Assembly (NCBI RefSeq): GCF_018324385.1
Contig: NZ_AP019536.1
Location: 2,418,001-2,482,000 of the forward strand
Direction: 5' to 3'
From: Ferrigenium kumadai
GTDB taxonomy: Bacteria > Pseudomonadota > Gammaproteobacteria > Burkholderiales > Gallionellaceae
Length of the DNA: 64,000 nt
Made by a program: the position numbers and the translations under genes. Within the stretch, counting starts at the first letter, position 1, and each line of letters starts with the position of its first letter. This document shows, piece after piece, positions 26,189-34,601 of the stretch. A model generated the notes under the pieces. The model had not been told where the DNA came from and ran no database searches. It saw nothing but the letters and a program-made list of their open reading frames with translations.

Positions 26189-28636
26189 ATGAACAAGATG
26201 TTTACCGCATTTTTCCAGAAGCTCACATTCCAGCGCCAGATCGGCATCACGGTAACGCTCGGCATCCTCTTCCTGGCACTGTTTTCATCGATAGTGGGTT
26301 CGTGGCAAGGCAACAAGCGTGTGCGCGACGACCTGATCGAGCAGGGACGGCGCATCACCGAAAATCTGGCACACCAAAGCTCCCTGGCGCTGATCTATTC
26401 TTCCGCCGACAATGCCGCCGAAGCGGTGAATGCCACCATGGCTTTCCCCGGCGTGGTCAGTGTGGAGATACGCGATGCCAACGGGCGCGTATTGTTGACG
26501 CGCGGCAAAACCAACCCTGCCGAATTTTTCGAGCAGGCTGACGAGGGGGGCGGGTTGCATGCCGCCGCCCTGCTCAACGCAGAAAGCTCCAGCGCGTGGA
26601 ACTTTGCCGCGCCGGTCTATTCGCAACCCCCCGCGGAATCGCCATTTAGCGAGGCGCCCAATCCCGAGCTGCTCGGACGCGTTTCGATCGTCATGAGCAA
26701 AGCGGCGCTGACCCGGATGACCTCCGACATTTTCATCACCAACCTGGCCACATCGTTCTCTTTTGCGCTGCTGTTTCTGTTCCTCATCCGCTTCCTTACC
26801 CGCAACATGGTGCGACCGCTCAACCAGTTGTCGGCCAGCATGGGGCGCGCCCAAAGTGGCGAATCACAAGTGCGTGTCGCCGTGCCTGCCGGCCCGAAGG
26901 ACATCGCCAAGATGGCGCATGCGTTCAACAGCATGATGTCGGTGCAGGAAGAGCGCGAAGCAGCGTTGCGTGTCGCCGCCATCGCCTTCGAGACCGAGGA
27001 AGGCATGATGGTGACCGATGAGAATGCGGTGATCATCCGCGTCAACCGGGCGTTCACCCGGCTGACTGGCTACAGCGCCGAGGAAGCGATCGGCAGGAAC
27101 CCGACCATGCTCAGATCCGATCGCCATGATGCAGAGTTTTTCCAGCTCATGTGGGAAACCCTGCACCGCGACAATATCTGGCAAGGCGAGATCTGGAACC
27201 GGCGCAAGAACGGGGAGATCTATCCGGAATGGCTGAACATTACCGCCGTTGTGGGCAACGACGGAAAAGTCACGAATTATGTCGGGACATTCATTGACTT
27301 CACGGAACGCAAACAGGCCGAAAACGAGATCCACCATCTCGCTTTTTACGACCCGCTCAGCCAACTGCCCAACCGGCGCATGCTGCTTGATCGCCTGCGG
27401 CAGGCGGTAGCGACCGGCGCACGCAACCAGACCGGCGGCGCGCTGCTGTTCATCGACCTCGACAATTTCAAGACTCTGAACGACACCAAGGGGCACGGCA
27501 TCGGCGACTTGCTGTTGATCGAGGTAGCCAAGCGCCTGCAGGCATGTGTTCGCGAGGGCGACACCGTGGCCCGTTTCGGCGGAGATGAATTCGTGCTGTT
27601 GCTGGAGGGCTTGAGCGAAGACAAGGCGCAGGCCGCCGTGCAAGCACAGGGAGTAGGTGAGAAAGTGCTTGAAGCGCTCAATCAGCCCTACCTTCTCGAA
27701 GGTAGCGAGTTCCATAGCTCATCGAGCATGGGCATCACCCTGTTCGTCGATTACCAGGAGAAGCTCGATGAATTGCTTAAACAGGCCGATACAGCCATGT
27801 ACGAAGCAAAGAAATCGGGGCGCAATACCCTGCGCTTCTTCGATCCAGTGATGCAGGATGAACTGGAAGTTCGCGCCCAGCTTGAAGTCGGTTTGCGGGA
27901 AGCATTGCGCAAGCAGGAATTCCAGCTCTATTACCAGATGCAGGTCAACCACGCCGGAAGCGTTCTGGGGGCGGAAGTTCTGCTGCGCTGGATCCACCCT
28001 GAACAAGGCTTGATCTCACCGCTTAAATTCATCCCGCTGGCGGAAGAGACCGGACTCATTCTTCCGATCGGGCGATGGGTACTGGAAAGTGCCTGTCAGC
28101 AGATCAAGGCATGGGAGAAAGAGCAGCACGCCCATGAGTTACAGCTTGCCGTCAACGTCAGCGGACGGCAGTTCCGTCAAAAGGATTTCGTTGCCCAAGT
28201 GAGCGAAATCCTCGACCGGACCGCCATCGACCCGAATCGCCTCAAGCTTGAACTGACCGAGAGTATCGTGCTCGACGATGTCGCCGACACCATCGCCAAG
28301 ATGCATGCGCTCAGACAACTTGGCGTAAGTTTCTCCATGGATGATTTCGGGACCGGCTATTCATCGTTGTCCTACCTGACCCAATTGCCGCTCAACCAGC
28401 TCAAAATCGACCAATCGTTCGTACGCCACATCGGCACCAAGGAGTCGGATGCAACCATCATTCAGACCATCATCGGCATGGCCAACAATCTGGGCATAGA
28501 AGTGATTGCCGAAGGCGTGGAAACGCAGGAGCAACGCGATTTCCTCGAGGCGAATGGCTGTACCCTATACCAAGGGTATCTTTTCAGCAGGCCCGTTCCG
28601 CGTGAAGAGTTCGATGCTTTGTTGACGGTGCGGTAG
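26189..28636 (+). CDS. Sensor-HAMP-PAS-GGDEF-EAL c-di-GMP enzyme
   Basis: An 815-residue inner-membrane signalling protein. Helix 1 is at about residues 15-38. A periplasmic sensor of CHASE8 style follows (SLALIYSSADNAAEAV, FPGVVSVEIRD). Helix 2 is at about 183-203, HAMP at about 205-258, and PAS at about 265-375. The GGDEF domain has an intact GGDEF motif at 464-468 and an RxxD inhibitory site five residues before it. The EAL domain has EVLLRW instead of EALLRW but keeps ELTES, DDFGTGYSS, KID and the EGVE-Q-GYLF blocks, so it is probably active. It can in principle both make and degrade c-di-GMP. It lies directly downstream of the orphan binding protein. Confidence 0.93.
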   Translation: MNKMFTAFFQKLTFQRQIGITVTLGILFLALFSSIVGSWQGNKRVRDDLIEQGRRITENLAHQSSLALIYSSADNAAEAVNATMAFPGVVSVEIRDANGRVLLTRGKTNPAEFFEQADEGGGLHAAALLNAESSSAWNFAAPVYSQPPAESPFSEAPNPELLGRVSIVMSKAALTRMTSDIFITNLATSFSFALLFLFLIRFLTRNMVRPLNQLSASMGRAQSGESQVRVAVPAGPKDIAKMAHAFNSMMSVQEEREAALRVAAIAFETEEGMMVTDENAVIIRVNRAFTRLTGYSAEEAIGRNPTMLRSDRHDAEFFQLMWETLHRDNIWQGEIWNRRKNGEIYPEWLNITAVVGNDGKVTNYVGTFIDFTERKQAENEIHHLAFYDPLSQLPNRRMLLDRLRQAVATGARNQTGGALLFIDLDNFKTLNDTKGHGIGDLLLIEVAKRLQACVREGDTVARFGGDEFVLLLEGLSEDKAQAAVQAQGVGEKVLEALNQPYLLEGSEFHSSSSMGITLFVDYQEKLDELLKQADTAMYEAKKSGRNTLRFFDPVMQDELEVRAQLEVGLREALRKQEFQLYYQMQVNHAGSVLGAEVLLRWIHPEQGLISPLKFIPLAEETGLILPIGRWVLESACQQIKAWEKEQHAHELQLAVNVSGRQFRQKDFVAQVSEILDRTAIDPNRLKLELTESIVLDDVADTIAKMHALRQLGVSFSMDDFGTGYSSLSYLTQLPLNQLKIDQSFVRHIGTKESDATIIQTIIGMANNLGIEVIAEGVETQEQRDFLEANGCTLYQGYLFSRPVPREEFDALLTVR

Positions 28637-28783
28637 ATATGCAACGGCTTCAATTCATTTGCTATTGCGCCCGATACGGCGCATAGTGCGCGCCAGCGAT
28701 TCTCAAGCACTCTCGTTGCTGCCCGGTTCAGTACCCGCACCCTGCGGTATTCCTCCCCTCATCTCCTTGCCGTCTTGACCATC

Positions 28784-28799
28784 GCCCCTACCGGGGGGC
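28784..28799 (+). terminator. GC hairpin ahead of the cold-shock gene
   Basis: GCCCC (28784-28788) pairs with GGGGC (28795-28799), and a T-rich stretch starts about nine bases later. It could end the c-di-GMP gene transcript or belong to a structured leader of the cold-shock mRNA, whose start codon is about 36 bases downstream. Confidence 0.4.
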
Positions 28800-28835
28800 T
28801 GCTCCCCTTTGTTTGTTTTTCAGGAGATTCAAGAC

Positions 28836-29042
28836 ATGGCAACAGGTACCGTGAAGTGGTTCAACGATTCCAAGGGGTTCGGTTTCATCACCCCGGAAGA
28901 TGGCAGCGCTGATCTTTTCGCGCATTTTTCCGCGATCCAGGGTTCGGGATTCAAGACGCTGGCGGAAGGCCAGCGCGTGAGTTTCGACATCACCGCAGGT
29001 CCAAAAGGCCAGCAGGCATCGAACATCCGCGGAGCCGAATAA
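28836..29042 (+). CDS. Cold-shock protein, CspA family
   Basis: A 68-residue single-stranded nucleic-acid-binding OB-fold protein that melts mRNA structure. The RNP1 motif is [11 protein letters not shown] and the RNP2-like motif is DLFAHFSAI, both intact. Start: ATG preceded by an AGGAGA site. The roughly 200 bases upstream carry a GC hairpin and could be a long leader as in many csp genes. Its stop codon is immediately followed by the ATG of the IF-1 gene with no intervening base, so both are expected from one mRNA. Confidence 0.93.
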   Translation: MATGTVKWFNDSKGFGFITPEDGSADLFAHFSAIQGSGFKTLAEGQRVSFDITAGPKGQQASNIRGAE

Positions 29043-29303
29043 ATGGCGAAGGAAGAACTGCTTGAAATGAACGGCGTGGTAGACGAAGTCCTGCCGGATT
29101 CGCGTTACCGCGTCACACTGGAAAACGGCCATGGTCTCATCGCCTATAGCGCCGGCAGGATGAAGAAGAACCACATCCGCATCATCGCCGGCGACAAGGT
29201 TTCGCTGGAGATATCTCCGTATGACCTGAGCAAGGGACGCATCACTTTCCGGCATATCGAAGGACGCGGCGCCGCGGTTCCTCAGCAGCGGCGAAGATAT
29301 TGA
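29043..29303 (+). CDS. infA: Translation initiation factor IF-1 (paralogue type)
   Basis: An 86-residue OB-fold protein that binds the ribosomal A site during initiation. It starts [18 protein letters not shown] and has the core [25 protein letters not shown] and the C-terminal [10 protein letters not shown]. It is longer than E. coli IF-1 (72) by a basic C-terminal tail ending QQRRRY, as in the second infA copies of many betaproteobacteria. Position directly after a cold-shock gene, rather than in the ribosomal-protein operon, also suggests an extra copy for cold or stress conditions. A second infA elsewhere in the genome is expected, not seen here. Confidence 0.9.
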   Translation: MAKEELLEMNGVVDEVLPDSRYRVTLENGHGLIAYSAGRMKKNHIRIIAGDKVSLEISPYDLSKGRITFRHIEGRGAAVPQQRRRY

Positions 29304-29329
29304 CCGTTCGATACCTGATACGCTGAGGT

Positions 29330-29560
29330 TTTGCGTTTTTACCCCTGTGCGCCGCCGAGTAGCGCAGGCGGCGAGGACTGTTTGAGCACGTGGCCGCGAA
29401 GCGGATCGTGCGAGTTCCGCAGCCGCCTGACCAGTCGAGCAACGCAGGGAACCGTGAAGCGGCGGCAAACCGGGGGCGCCTTCTTTTGGTTACTTTTCTT
29501 GGCAAGACAAGAAAAGTAACCAGCTGTCGGGCTACCCCCGACGGTTTTGGTTTGTAGTCC
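29330..29560 (+). repeat. Hairpin-rich intergenic repeat element
   Basis: The stretch of about 310 bases between the IF-1 gene and apaH holds no gene. It has a GC-rich part with repeated GCAGGC/GGCGGC modules (29350-29470), a perfect 13-bp hairpin GGTTACTTTTCTT / AAGAAAAGTAACC (29488-29521, eight-base loop) and a second hairpin GTCGGG / CCCGAC (29526-29542) followed by a T-rich stretch. Elements with a CTTTTCTT-type hairpin after GC-rich modules are dispersed in many beta- and gammaproteobacterial genomes. It may act as a terminator or a small structured RNA. One copy only in this window. Confidence 0.55.
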
Positions 29561-29617
29561 TATGGGAGTCGCCCATCCCTCGATACACCGAGGAACGATC
29601 TCAGGAACTCCCCACGA

Positions 29618-30439
29618 TCACCAATGCTTCGCCACCGGATTGCAGCACTCGACCTGGAACAGCTTGCGGTCTTCGAGGCGGATGGCGGTCATCGGGCCGC
29701 CCCACAGGCAGCCGGTGTCGAGCGCGATGGCGTTGTCCTTTAGCAACAGGCCCAGCGCCGACCAATGGCCGAAGATCACCGTGGCGTCACGGCTGGCGCG
29801 GCCCGGCACTTCGTACCAGGCGCGGTAGCCTTCGGGGATGTTCGGGTACTCGCCCTTGAACTTGAATTCCATCTCGCCTTCATTGGTGCAGATGCGCATG
29901 CGCGTCAGCGCATTGGTGATCACGCGCAGGCGCTTGTAGCCGGTGAGGTCGTCGGACCAGTTGGGCGGGTTGTTGCCGTACATGCGCGCGAGAAAGGTCG
30001 CGTAGTCGTCGCTTTGCAGGGCCGCTTCCACTTCGCGGGCCAAGGCTAGCGCCTGTGCTACGCTCCATTGCGGCAGCAGGCCGGCATGCACCAGCACGTA
30101 GCCGCCCTCGGCGTGCATCAGGCGCTGGTGGCGCAGCCAGTGCAGTAGTTCGTCGCGGTCCGGTGCGTCGAGTATCTCGTCCAGCGTGTCGGTACGGTGC
30201 AGTTCCGCGGTGCCCTCGGCGACGGCGAGCAAGTGCAGGTCGTGGTTGCCCAGCACGGTGATGGCGCTGTCGCCCAGCGATTTGATCAGGCGCAGCACCT
30301 CAAGCGAACCGGGACCACGGTTCACCAGGTCGCCCACCAGCCAGAGCTTGTCCTTCGCCGGCTCGAAGCGTATCTGCTCCAGCAACTGCACCAGTTCGGT
30401 GTGACACCCCTGCACATCGCCTACCGCGTATATCGCCAT
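29618..30439 (-). CDS. apaH: Bis(5'-nucleosyl)-tetraphosphatase, symmetrical
   Basis: A 273-residue metallophosphatase that splits Ap4A to two ADP and also removes Np4 caps from RNA. The metal-binding motifs are all present: GDVQGC at the N-terminus, GDLVNRGP, GNHDLHLL, then the later His in LVHAGLLPQWS and the FGHWSALG block. Length fits E. coli ApaH (280). I chose the start at 30439 (MAIYAVGDVQG); an upstream in-frame ATG would add 18 residues not seen in the family. It is divergent from the MBOAT gene. Confidence 0.95.
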   Translation of the reverse strand: MAIYAVGDVQGCHTELVQLLEQIRFEPAKDKLWLVGDLVNRGPGSLEVLRLIKSLGDSAITVLGNHDLHLLAVAEGTAELHRTDTLDEILDAPDRDELLHWLRHQRLMHAEGGYVLVHAGLLPQWSVAQALALAREVEAALQSDDYATFLARMYGNNPPNWSDDLTGYKRLRVITNALTRMRICTNEGEMEFKFKGEYPNIPEGYRAWYEVPGRASRDATVIFGHWSALGLLLKDNAIALDTGCLWGGPMTAIRLEDRKLFQVECCNPVAKHW

Positions 30440-30551
30440 CGCGTTTCCCAATGATGTTTGCCTGTAAAATAGCGTACCAGATTTCCTTTGCACTCCGATG
30501 AAACTTACGTTGCGTGTCCGCCTGCGGACTGAACCCAGCCGCTAGCGCACC

Positions 30552-32105
30552 ATGCTGTTCAACTCCTACGCATTCATCTTCGCCTACCTGCCGGTCGTGC
30601 TGTTCGGCTTCTTCTGGCTGGCAAGGATCAATCACACCTTCGCTGCCGGCTGGCTGGCGCTGGCGTCGCTGTTCTTCTATGGTTACTGGAACCCGGCCTA
30701 TATCGGCCTGCTGCTGGGCTCCATCGTCTGCAACTACGCTTTCGGCCTGTGGATCGCCAAGGCGGGTGTGCGGCGCGAGGAGGTGCGCAAGAAACGCCTG
30801 TTGATCGTGGCCATCGCATCCAACCTGGCATTGCTGGCCTATTACAAGTACGCCAACTTCTTCGTCGGCAGCGTCAACGATGTGGCGGGGACATCGTGGG
30901 GCCTGGGCGAGATCATGTTGCCGCTGGGCATCTCGTTCTTCACCTTCACCCAGATCGCCTTCCTGGTCGACACCTACCGCGGCGAGGTTAAGGAATACAA
31001 CTTCATCCATTACATCCTGTTCGTGACCTATTTCCCGCACCTGATCGCGGGACCGGTGCTGCACCACAAGGAGATGATGCCGCAGTTCGCCCGCCCCTCG
31101 ACTTTCCTTTTCCATAGCGAAACATTCGCCCTCGGAATGACGATCTTTCTGCTCGGGCTTGCCAAGAAAGTGCTAATCGCCGATTCGCTGGCTGAATTCC
31201 CCGGGCCGATCTTCTCGGCCGCGGAGGCAGGCGGTCAACCGATGCTCTTTGAGGCATGGATCGGCGCATTGAGCTACACCCTACAACTGTACTTCGACTT
31301 CTCCGGATATTCCGACATGGCCATCGGCCTGTCGCTGATGTTCAACGTGCGCCTGCCGCTGAACTTCAATTCGCCCTACAAAGCCACTAGCATCATCGAC
31401 TTCTGGCGGCGCTGGCACATGACGCTATCGCGCTTCCTGCGCGACTATCTCTACATTCCGCTGGGCGGTAACCGCAAGGGCAAATTCCGCCGCTACATGA
31501 ACCTGTTTGCCACCATGCTGCTCGGCGGCCTGTGGCACGGTGCCGGCTGGACCTTCGTCATATGGGGCGGCCTGCATGGCGTCTATCTCGTCATCAATCA
31601 CGCCTGGCGGGCTTTCAAGCACAGGCTGGGACTGGGTAATGGCGGCACACCTGGACGTCTGCTCTCCATCGCACTCACCTTTCTGGCGGTAGTTGTAGCC
31701 TGGGTGTTCTTCCGTGCCGAGAGTTTCACCTCAGCCATTTCAATGCTGTCCGGCATGCTGGGGCAGAACGGATTGTCGCTATCCGAGTCGGCTTGGCGCC
31801 ATCTCAACGAGACCCATCCGCAATGGCTGGAGAACGTCGCCATGAACGGACTGACACCGCTCTCCAAGGTGAATCCGGACCGCGCATTGATCCTCATCAT
31901 CCTGGGATTAATGATCGTTTGGTGGCTGCCCAATGTACAGCAGATGTTGCGGCATTACCGCCCGGCGCTGGAAGAGGCCGAGATCGCCGGGTCTCGCTTG
32001 CGCTGGCGTTTCAACGCCGGTTTTGCATGGGCTTCGGGACTGATTTTCGTTCTGTCGCTTTCTTTCATGTCGCGTGTACGTGACTTCCTGTACTTCCAGT
32101 TCTGA
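30552..32105 (+). CDS. MBOAT-family O-acyltransferase (AlgI-like)
   Basis: A 517-residue integral membrane protein with about ten helices. The family blocks are FNSYAFIFAYLPVVL, FYGYWNPAYI, LPLGISFFTFTQIAFLVDTYRG, the DFSGYSDMAIGL motif, DFWRRWHMTLSRFLRDYLYIPLGG, and the active-site GGLWHGAGWTF with His329. AlgI-type proteins pass acetyl groups from the cytoplasm to a periplasmic acetyltransferase that O-acetylates exopolysaccharide. The next gene, two bases after the stop, is a probable SGNH-like partner, which supports that role. It is the first gene of the plus-strand polysaccharide block. Confidence 0.92.
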   Translation: MLFNSYAFIFAYLPVVLFGFFWLARINHTFAAGWLALASLFFYGYWNPAYIGLLLGSIVCNYAFGLWIAKAGVRREEVRKKRLLIVAIASNLALLAYYKYANFFVGSVNDVAGTSWGLGEIMLPLGISFFTFTQIAFLVDTYRGEVKEYNFIHYILFVTYFPHLIAGPVLHHKEMMPQFARPSTFLFHSETFALGMTIFLLGLAKKVLIADSLAEFPGPIFSAAEAGGQPMLFEAWIGALSYTLQLYFDFSGYSDMAIGLSLMFNVRLPLNFNSPYKATSIIDFWRRWHMTLSRFLRDYLYIPLGGNRKGKFRRYMNLFATMLLGGLWHGAGWTFVIWGGLHGVYLVINHAWRAFKHRLGLGNGGTPGRLLSIALTFLAVVVAWVFFRAESFTSAISMLSGMLGQNGLSLSESAWRHLNETHPQWLENVAMNGLTPLSKVNPDRALILIILGLMIVWWLPNVQQMLRHYRPALEEAEIAGSRLRWRFNAGFAWASGLIFVLSLSFMSRVRDFLYFQF

Positions 32106-32107
32106 CC

Positions 32108-33325
32108 ATGCGCCGCTACCTCACTCACTTCCTGGTCTCAGTGCTATCGCTGGCCTGCATGATCGCCGGCTTCAACTGGTGGATCGATCCGTATGGTATC
32201 TACCGTAAGCATGAGAAGCTGCTGGAGCGGTCTGCACCGATGCTAATAATGAACGAGCGCGTATTCAAAACCGTCGCCTTGGCACGAGCCAAGTCTGACA
32301 TGGTGGTACTGGGATCGTCACGTACGGATATCGGGATCGGCAGGGGCTATCCGGAATTTGAAGGCAAGCGTGTTCTCAGTCTGGCGACTTTCGGACAGCC
32401 GATACGCGAAACACGTCAACTAATGGAACTCGCCGTAACGCAGGGTAATCCGCAGACAGCGATCCTCGGTCTCGACTTTTTTGCCTTCAATGCATTGTTT
32501 GTACCGCCCTCGGATTATGTCGAGGAAAATTACAGCCCGTTACGCCCTTACAGTCTGATGTTGTCTGTCAGTACATTGTCGGATTCATGGCGTGCATTGC
32601 GGCGAAAAGGGCCTGCAGACGGAGACTGCTGCTATGCCGACGGGTTCCGCACTCCGCAGGACCTATCTCGTTATGCCGGAAGCTATCGGCAGCAGTTCGC
32701 CGCCAATGAACGCATGTATCTGCTGGAAAAATATCTGCCGTACCCGGAATGCGCTTTTTCCTTCACGAAAAAGAAAGGGGGGGACACGCTTGATGATTTT
32801 CGCGAGATCGTGAAGCTGGCGCACCAGCATCAAGTGGATCTGCGCTTATTCGTTTCACCATCGCACGCACGGCAATGGGAGACACTGGCTGCCGCGGGGC
32901 TGTGGGATGAATGGGAGGACTGGAAACGCAGACTGGTTCAAATCAATGAAGAAGTGGCGCTGCTGTTCAACAGGCCACCTCTGCCGATATGGGACTTCAG
33001 CGGCTATGATGAAGTCTCCGGTGAAGAGGTGCCAGTCTCATCAGACCCCCGAACCATGCGCTGGTACACCGATTCGTCACATTACACCCCGGAATTGGGG
33101 AGGAATGTCGTGCAGCGCATGTTCTCCGGCATGGCAGACAGTGTCCCGGCCGATTGGGGAGCCAGGCTAAATTCGGATAATCTTGATGTTCATCTGGAAA
33201 AGATACGAGCCTCGCGAAACCGCTATCGGTCGAGCCATGCACAAGACACCGGCGAGCTTGAAAAGGTGGCAAGGGACGTAAGTCGCCTGAAGCACTGTCC
33301 AGACAAACAAGGAGAAAATTCATAG
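32108..33325 (+). CDS. Membrane-anchored SGNH-like protein, probable O-acetyltransferase partner
   Basis: A 405-residue protein with one N-terminal membrane segment (residues 5-24) and a large periplasmic domain. A GSSR motif (about residues 69-72, in VVLGSSRTDIG) resembles the nucleophile block of SGNH/AlgJ-AlgX proteins. A C-terminal TDSSHYTPELG supplies the Asp-x-x-His pair. It starts three bases after the MBOAT stop. Known AlgI/AlgJ and PatA/PatB systems pair these two components, so it probably transfers acetyl groups to a glycan in the periplasm. The exact family and acceptor are unknown. Confidence 0.75.
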   Translation: MRRYLTHFLVSVLSLACMIAGFNWWIDPYGIYRKHEKLLERSAPMLIMNERVFKTVALARAKSDMVVLGSSRTDIGIGRGYPEFEGKRVLSLATFGQPIRETRQLMELAVTQGNPQTAILGLDFFAFNALFVPPSDYVEENYSPLRPYSLMLSVSTLSDSWRALRRKGPADGDCCYADGFRTPQDLSRYAGSYRQQFAANERMYLLEKYLPYPECAFSFTKKKGGDTLDDFREIVKLAHQHQVDLRLFVSPSHARQWETLAAAGLWDEWEDWKRRLVQINEEVALLFNRPPLPIWDFSGYDEVSGEEVPVSSDPRTMRWYTDSSHYTPELGRNVVQRMFSGMADSVPADWGARLNSDNLDVHLEKIRASRNRYRSSHAQDTGELEKVARDVSRLKHCPDKQGENS

Positions 33326-33500
33326 TTTCGCCGTTATGACAGTCCGCCGCTTTTTTTGGCGGGCTCGTATCCACGTTCGGTCTAAATGATTGAGCGTCAG
33401 CCGCCCCAACCTGATACCGCAAGATATTCCGGGATTTCTGGCAAAATGGCGGATATTCCGATTTTGACGTGCCCTACGTCCAGAACCTGTAACTGAATCC

Positions 33501-34601
33501 ATGCAACCTTTGAAAGCGATAAACGATCTCGGTCGGCACACTCTTTCCATGCAAACTGAACTGAGCGCCGCCATCGACCGCGTGCTGCGCAGCGGGTGGT
33601 TCGTGCTCGGCCCCGAGGTATCCGCCTTCGAAGCGGAGTTTGCATCCTATTGCGGCGCGAAGCACTGCGTGTCGCTGGCGAACGGGACGGACGCCCTGGA
33701 ACTAGCGCTGCGTGCGCTAGACATCGGCGAAGGCAAGGCCGTTCTGACCGTGGCGAACGCAGGGATGTACAGCACCGTCGCCATCCTGGCAGCCGGCGCC
33801 AAGCCGGTTTATGCCGAGGTGCGCCCCGACACGCTGCTCGTGGACACGGCCGACGTCGCGCGCATACTGGAGCACGAAAAGATCGACGCCATCATCGTCA
33901 CCCATCTCTACGGATTGCTCGGCGATATCCGGCAAGTGATTGAGTTGGCGCGTGCCCGCGGCATACCCGTCATCGAGGACTGCGCCCAGGCGCACGGCGC
34001 GGTGCGGGACGGCCGCAAGGCGGGTTCATTCGGGGACATTGCCTGCTTCAGTTTCTATCCGACGAAAAATCTGGGCGCATTAGGCGATGGCGGTGCCATC
34101 GTCACTTCGCGCGACGACCTGGCCGGCAAGGTCCGGCAATTGCGCCAGTATGGCTGGAGCGGCAAGTACCACGCCGAGCTTCCCGGCGGTCGCAACAGCC
34201 GCCTGGATGAGATGCAGGCAGCAGTGCTGCGTGTGATGCTGCCTCGGCTCGACCAGTGGAATGCGCGCCGCCGAGAGATCGCCGCGCGTTATTCCCGAGG
34301 AATCGAACATCCGAAGGTGACCGTTCCGGCAATTCACGGCGATGATTACGTAGCCCATCTGTACGTGATCCGGACTCCCGAGCGCGACCGGTTGAAGCAG
34401 CACCTTGCCGGTGCCGGCATCCCCTGCGATATCCACTACCCGGTTCCCGACTATGCGCAGGAAGCCTGCCGCCATCTGTTCGAAGGCGTGGACCGGCCCG
34501 TCACCGCGCAGGCATGCGGCGAGGTGCTGACGCTGCCGTGCTTCCCGGAAATGGCGGACGACGAAGTCGATTTCATCATCGCGCGCGTGAACTCATGGTG
34601 A
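33501..34601 (+). CDS. DegT/DnrJ/EryC1-type sugar aminotransferase (FdtB-like)
   Basis: A 366-residue PLP enzyme of the DegT/StrS family. Visible are the SGWFVLGPEVSAFE start, LANGTDALELALRAL, VIEDCAQAHGA, and the PLP lysine Lys189 in FYPTKNLGALGDGGA, then the family's RNSRLDEMQAAVL. In 3-acetamido-3,6-dideoxyhexose pathways this enzyme aminates the 3-keto sugar made by the FdtA ketoisomerase. A ketoisomerase/acetyltransferase gene two positions downstream supports that substrate. The stop codon overlaps the next start by seven bases. The substrate is inferred from context. Confidence 0.88.
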   Translation: MQPLKAINDLGRHTLSMQTELSAAIDRVLRSGWFVLGPEVSAFEAEFASYCGAKHCVSLANGTDALELALRALDIGEGKAVLTVANAGMYSTVAILAAGAKPVYAEVRPDTLLVDTADVARILEHEKIDAIIVTHLYGLLGDIRQVIELARARGIPVIEDCAQAHGAVRDGRKAGSFGDIACFSFYPTKNLGALGDGGAIVTSRDDLAGKVRQLRQYGWSGKYHAELPGGRNSRLDEMQAAVLRVMLPRLDQWNARRREIAARYSRGIEHPKVTVPAIHGDDYVAHLYVIRTPERDRLKQHLAGAGIPCDIHYPVPDYAQEACRHLFEGVDRPVTAQACGEVLTLPCFPEMADDEVDFIIARVNSW

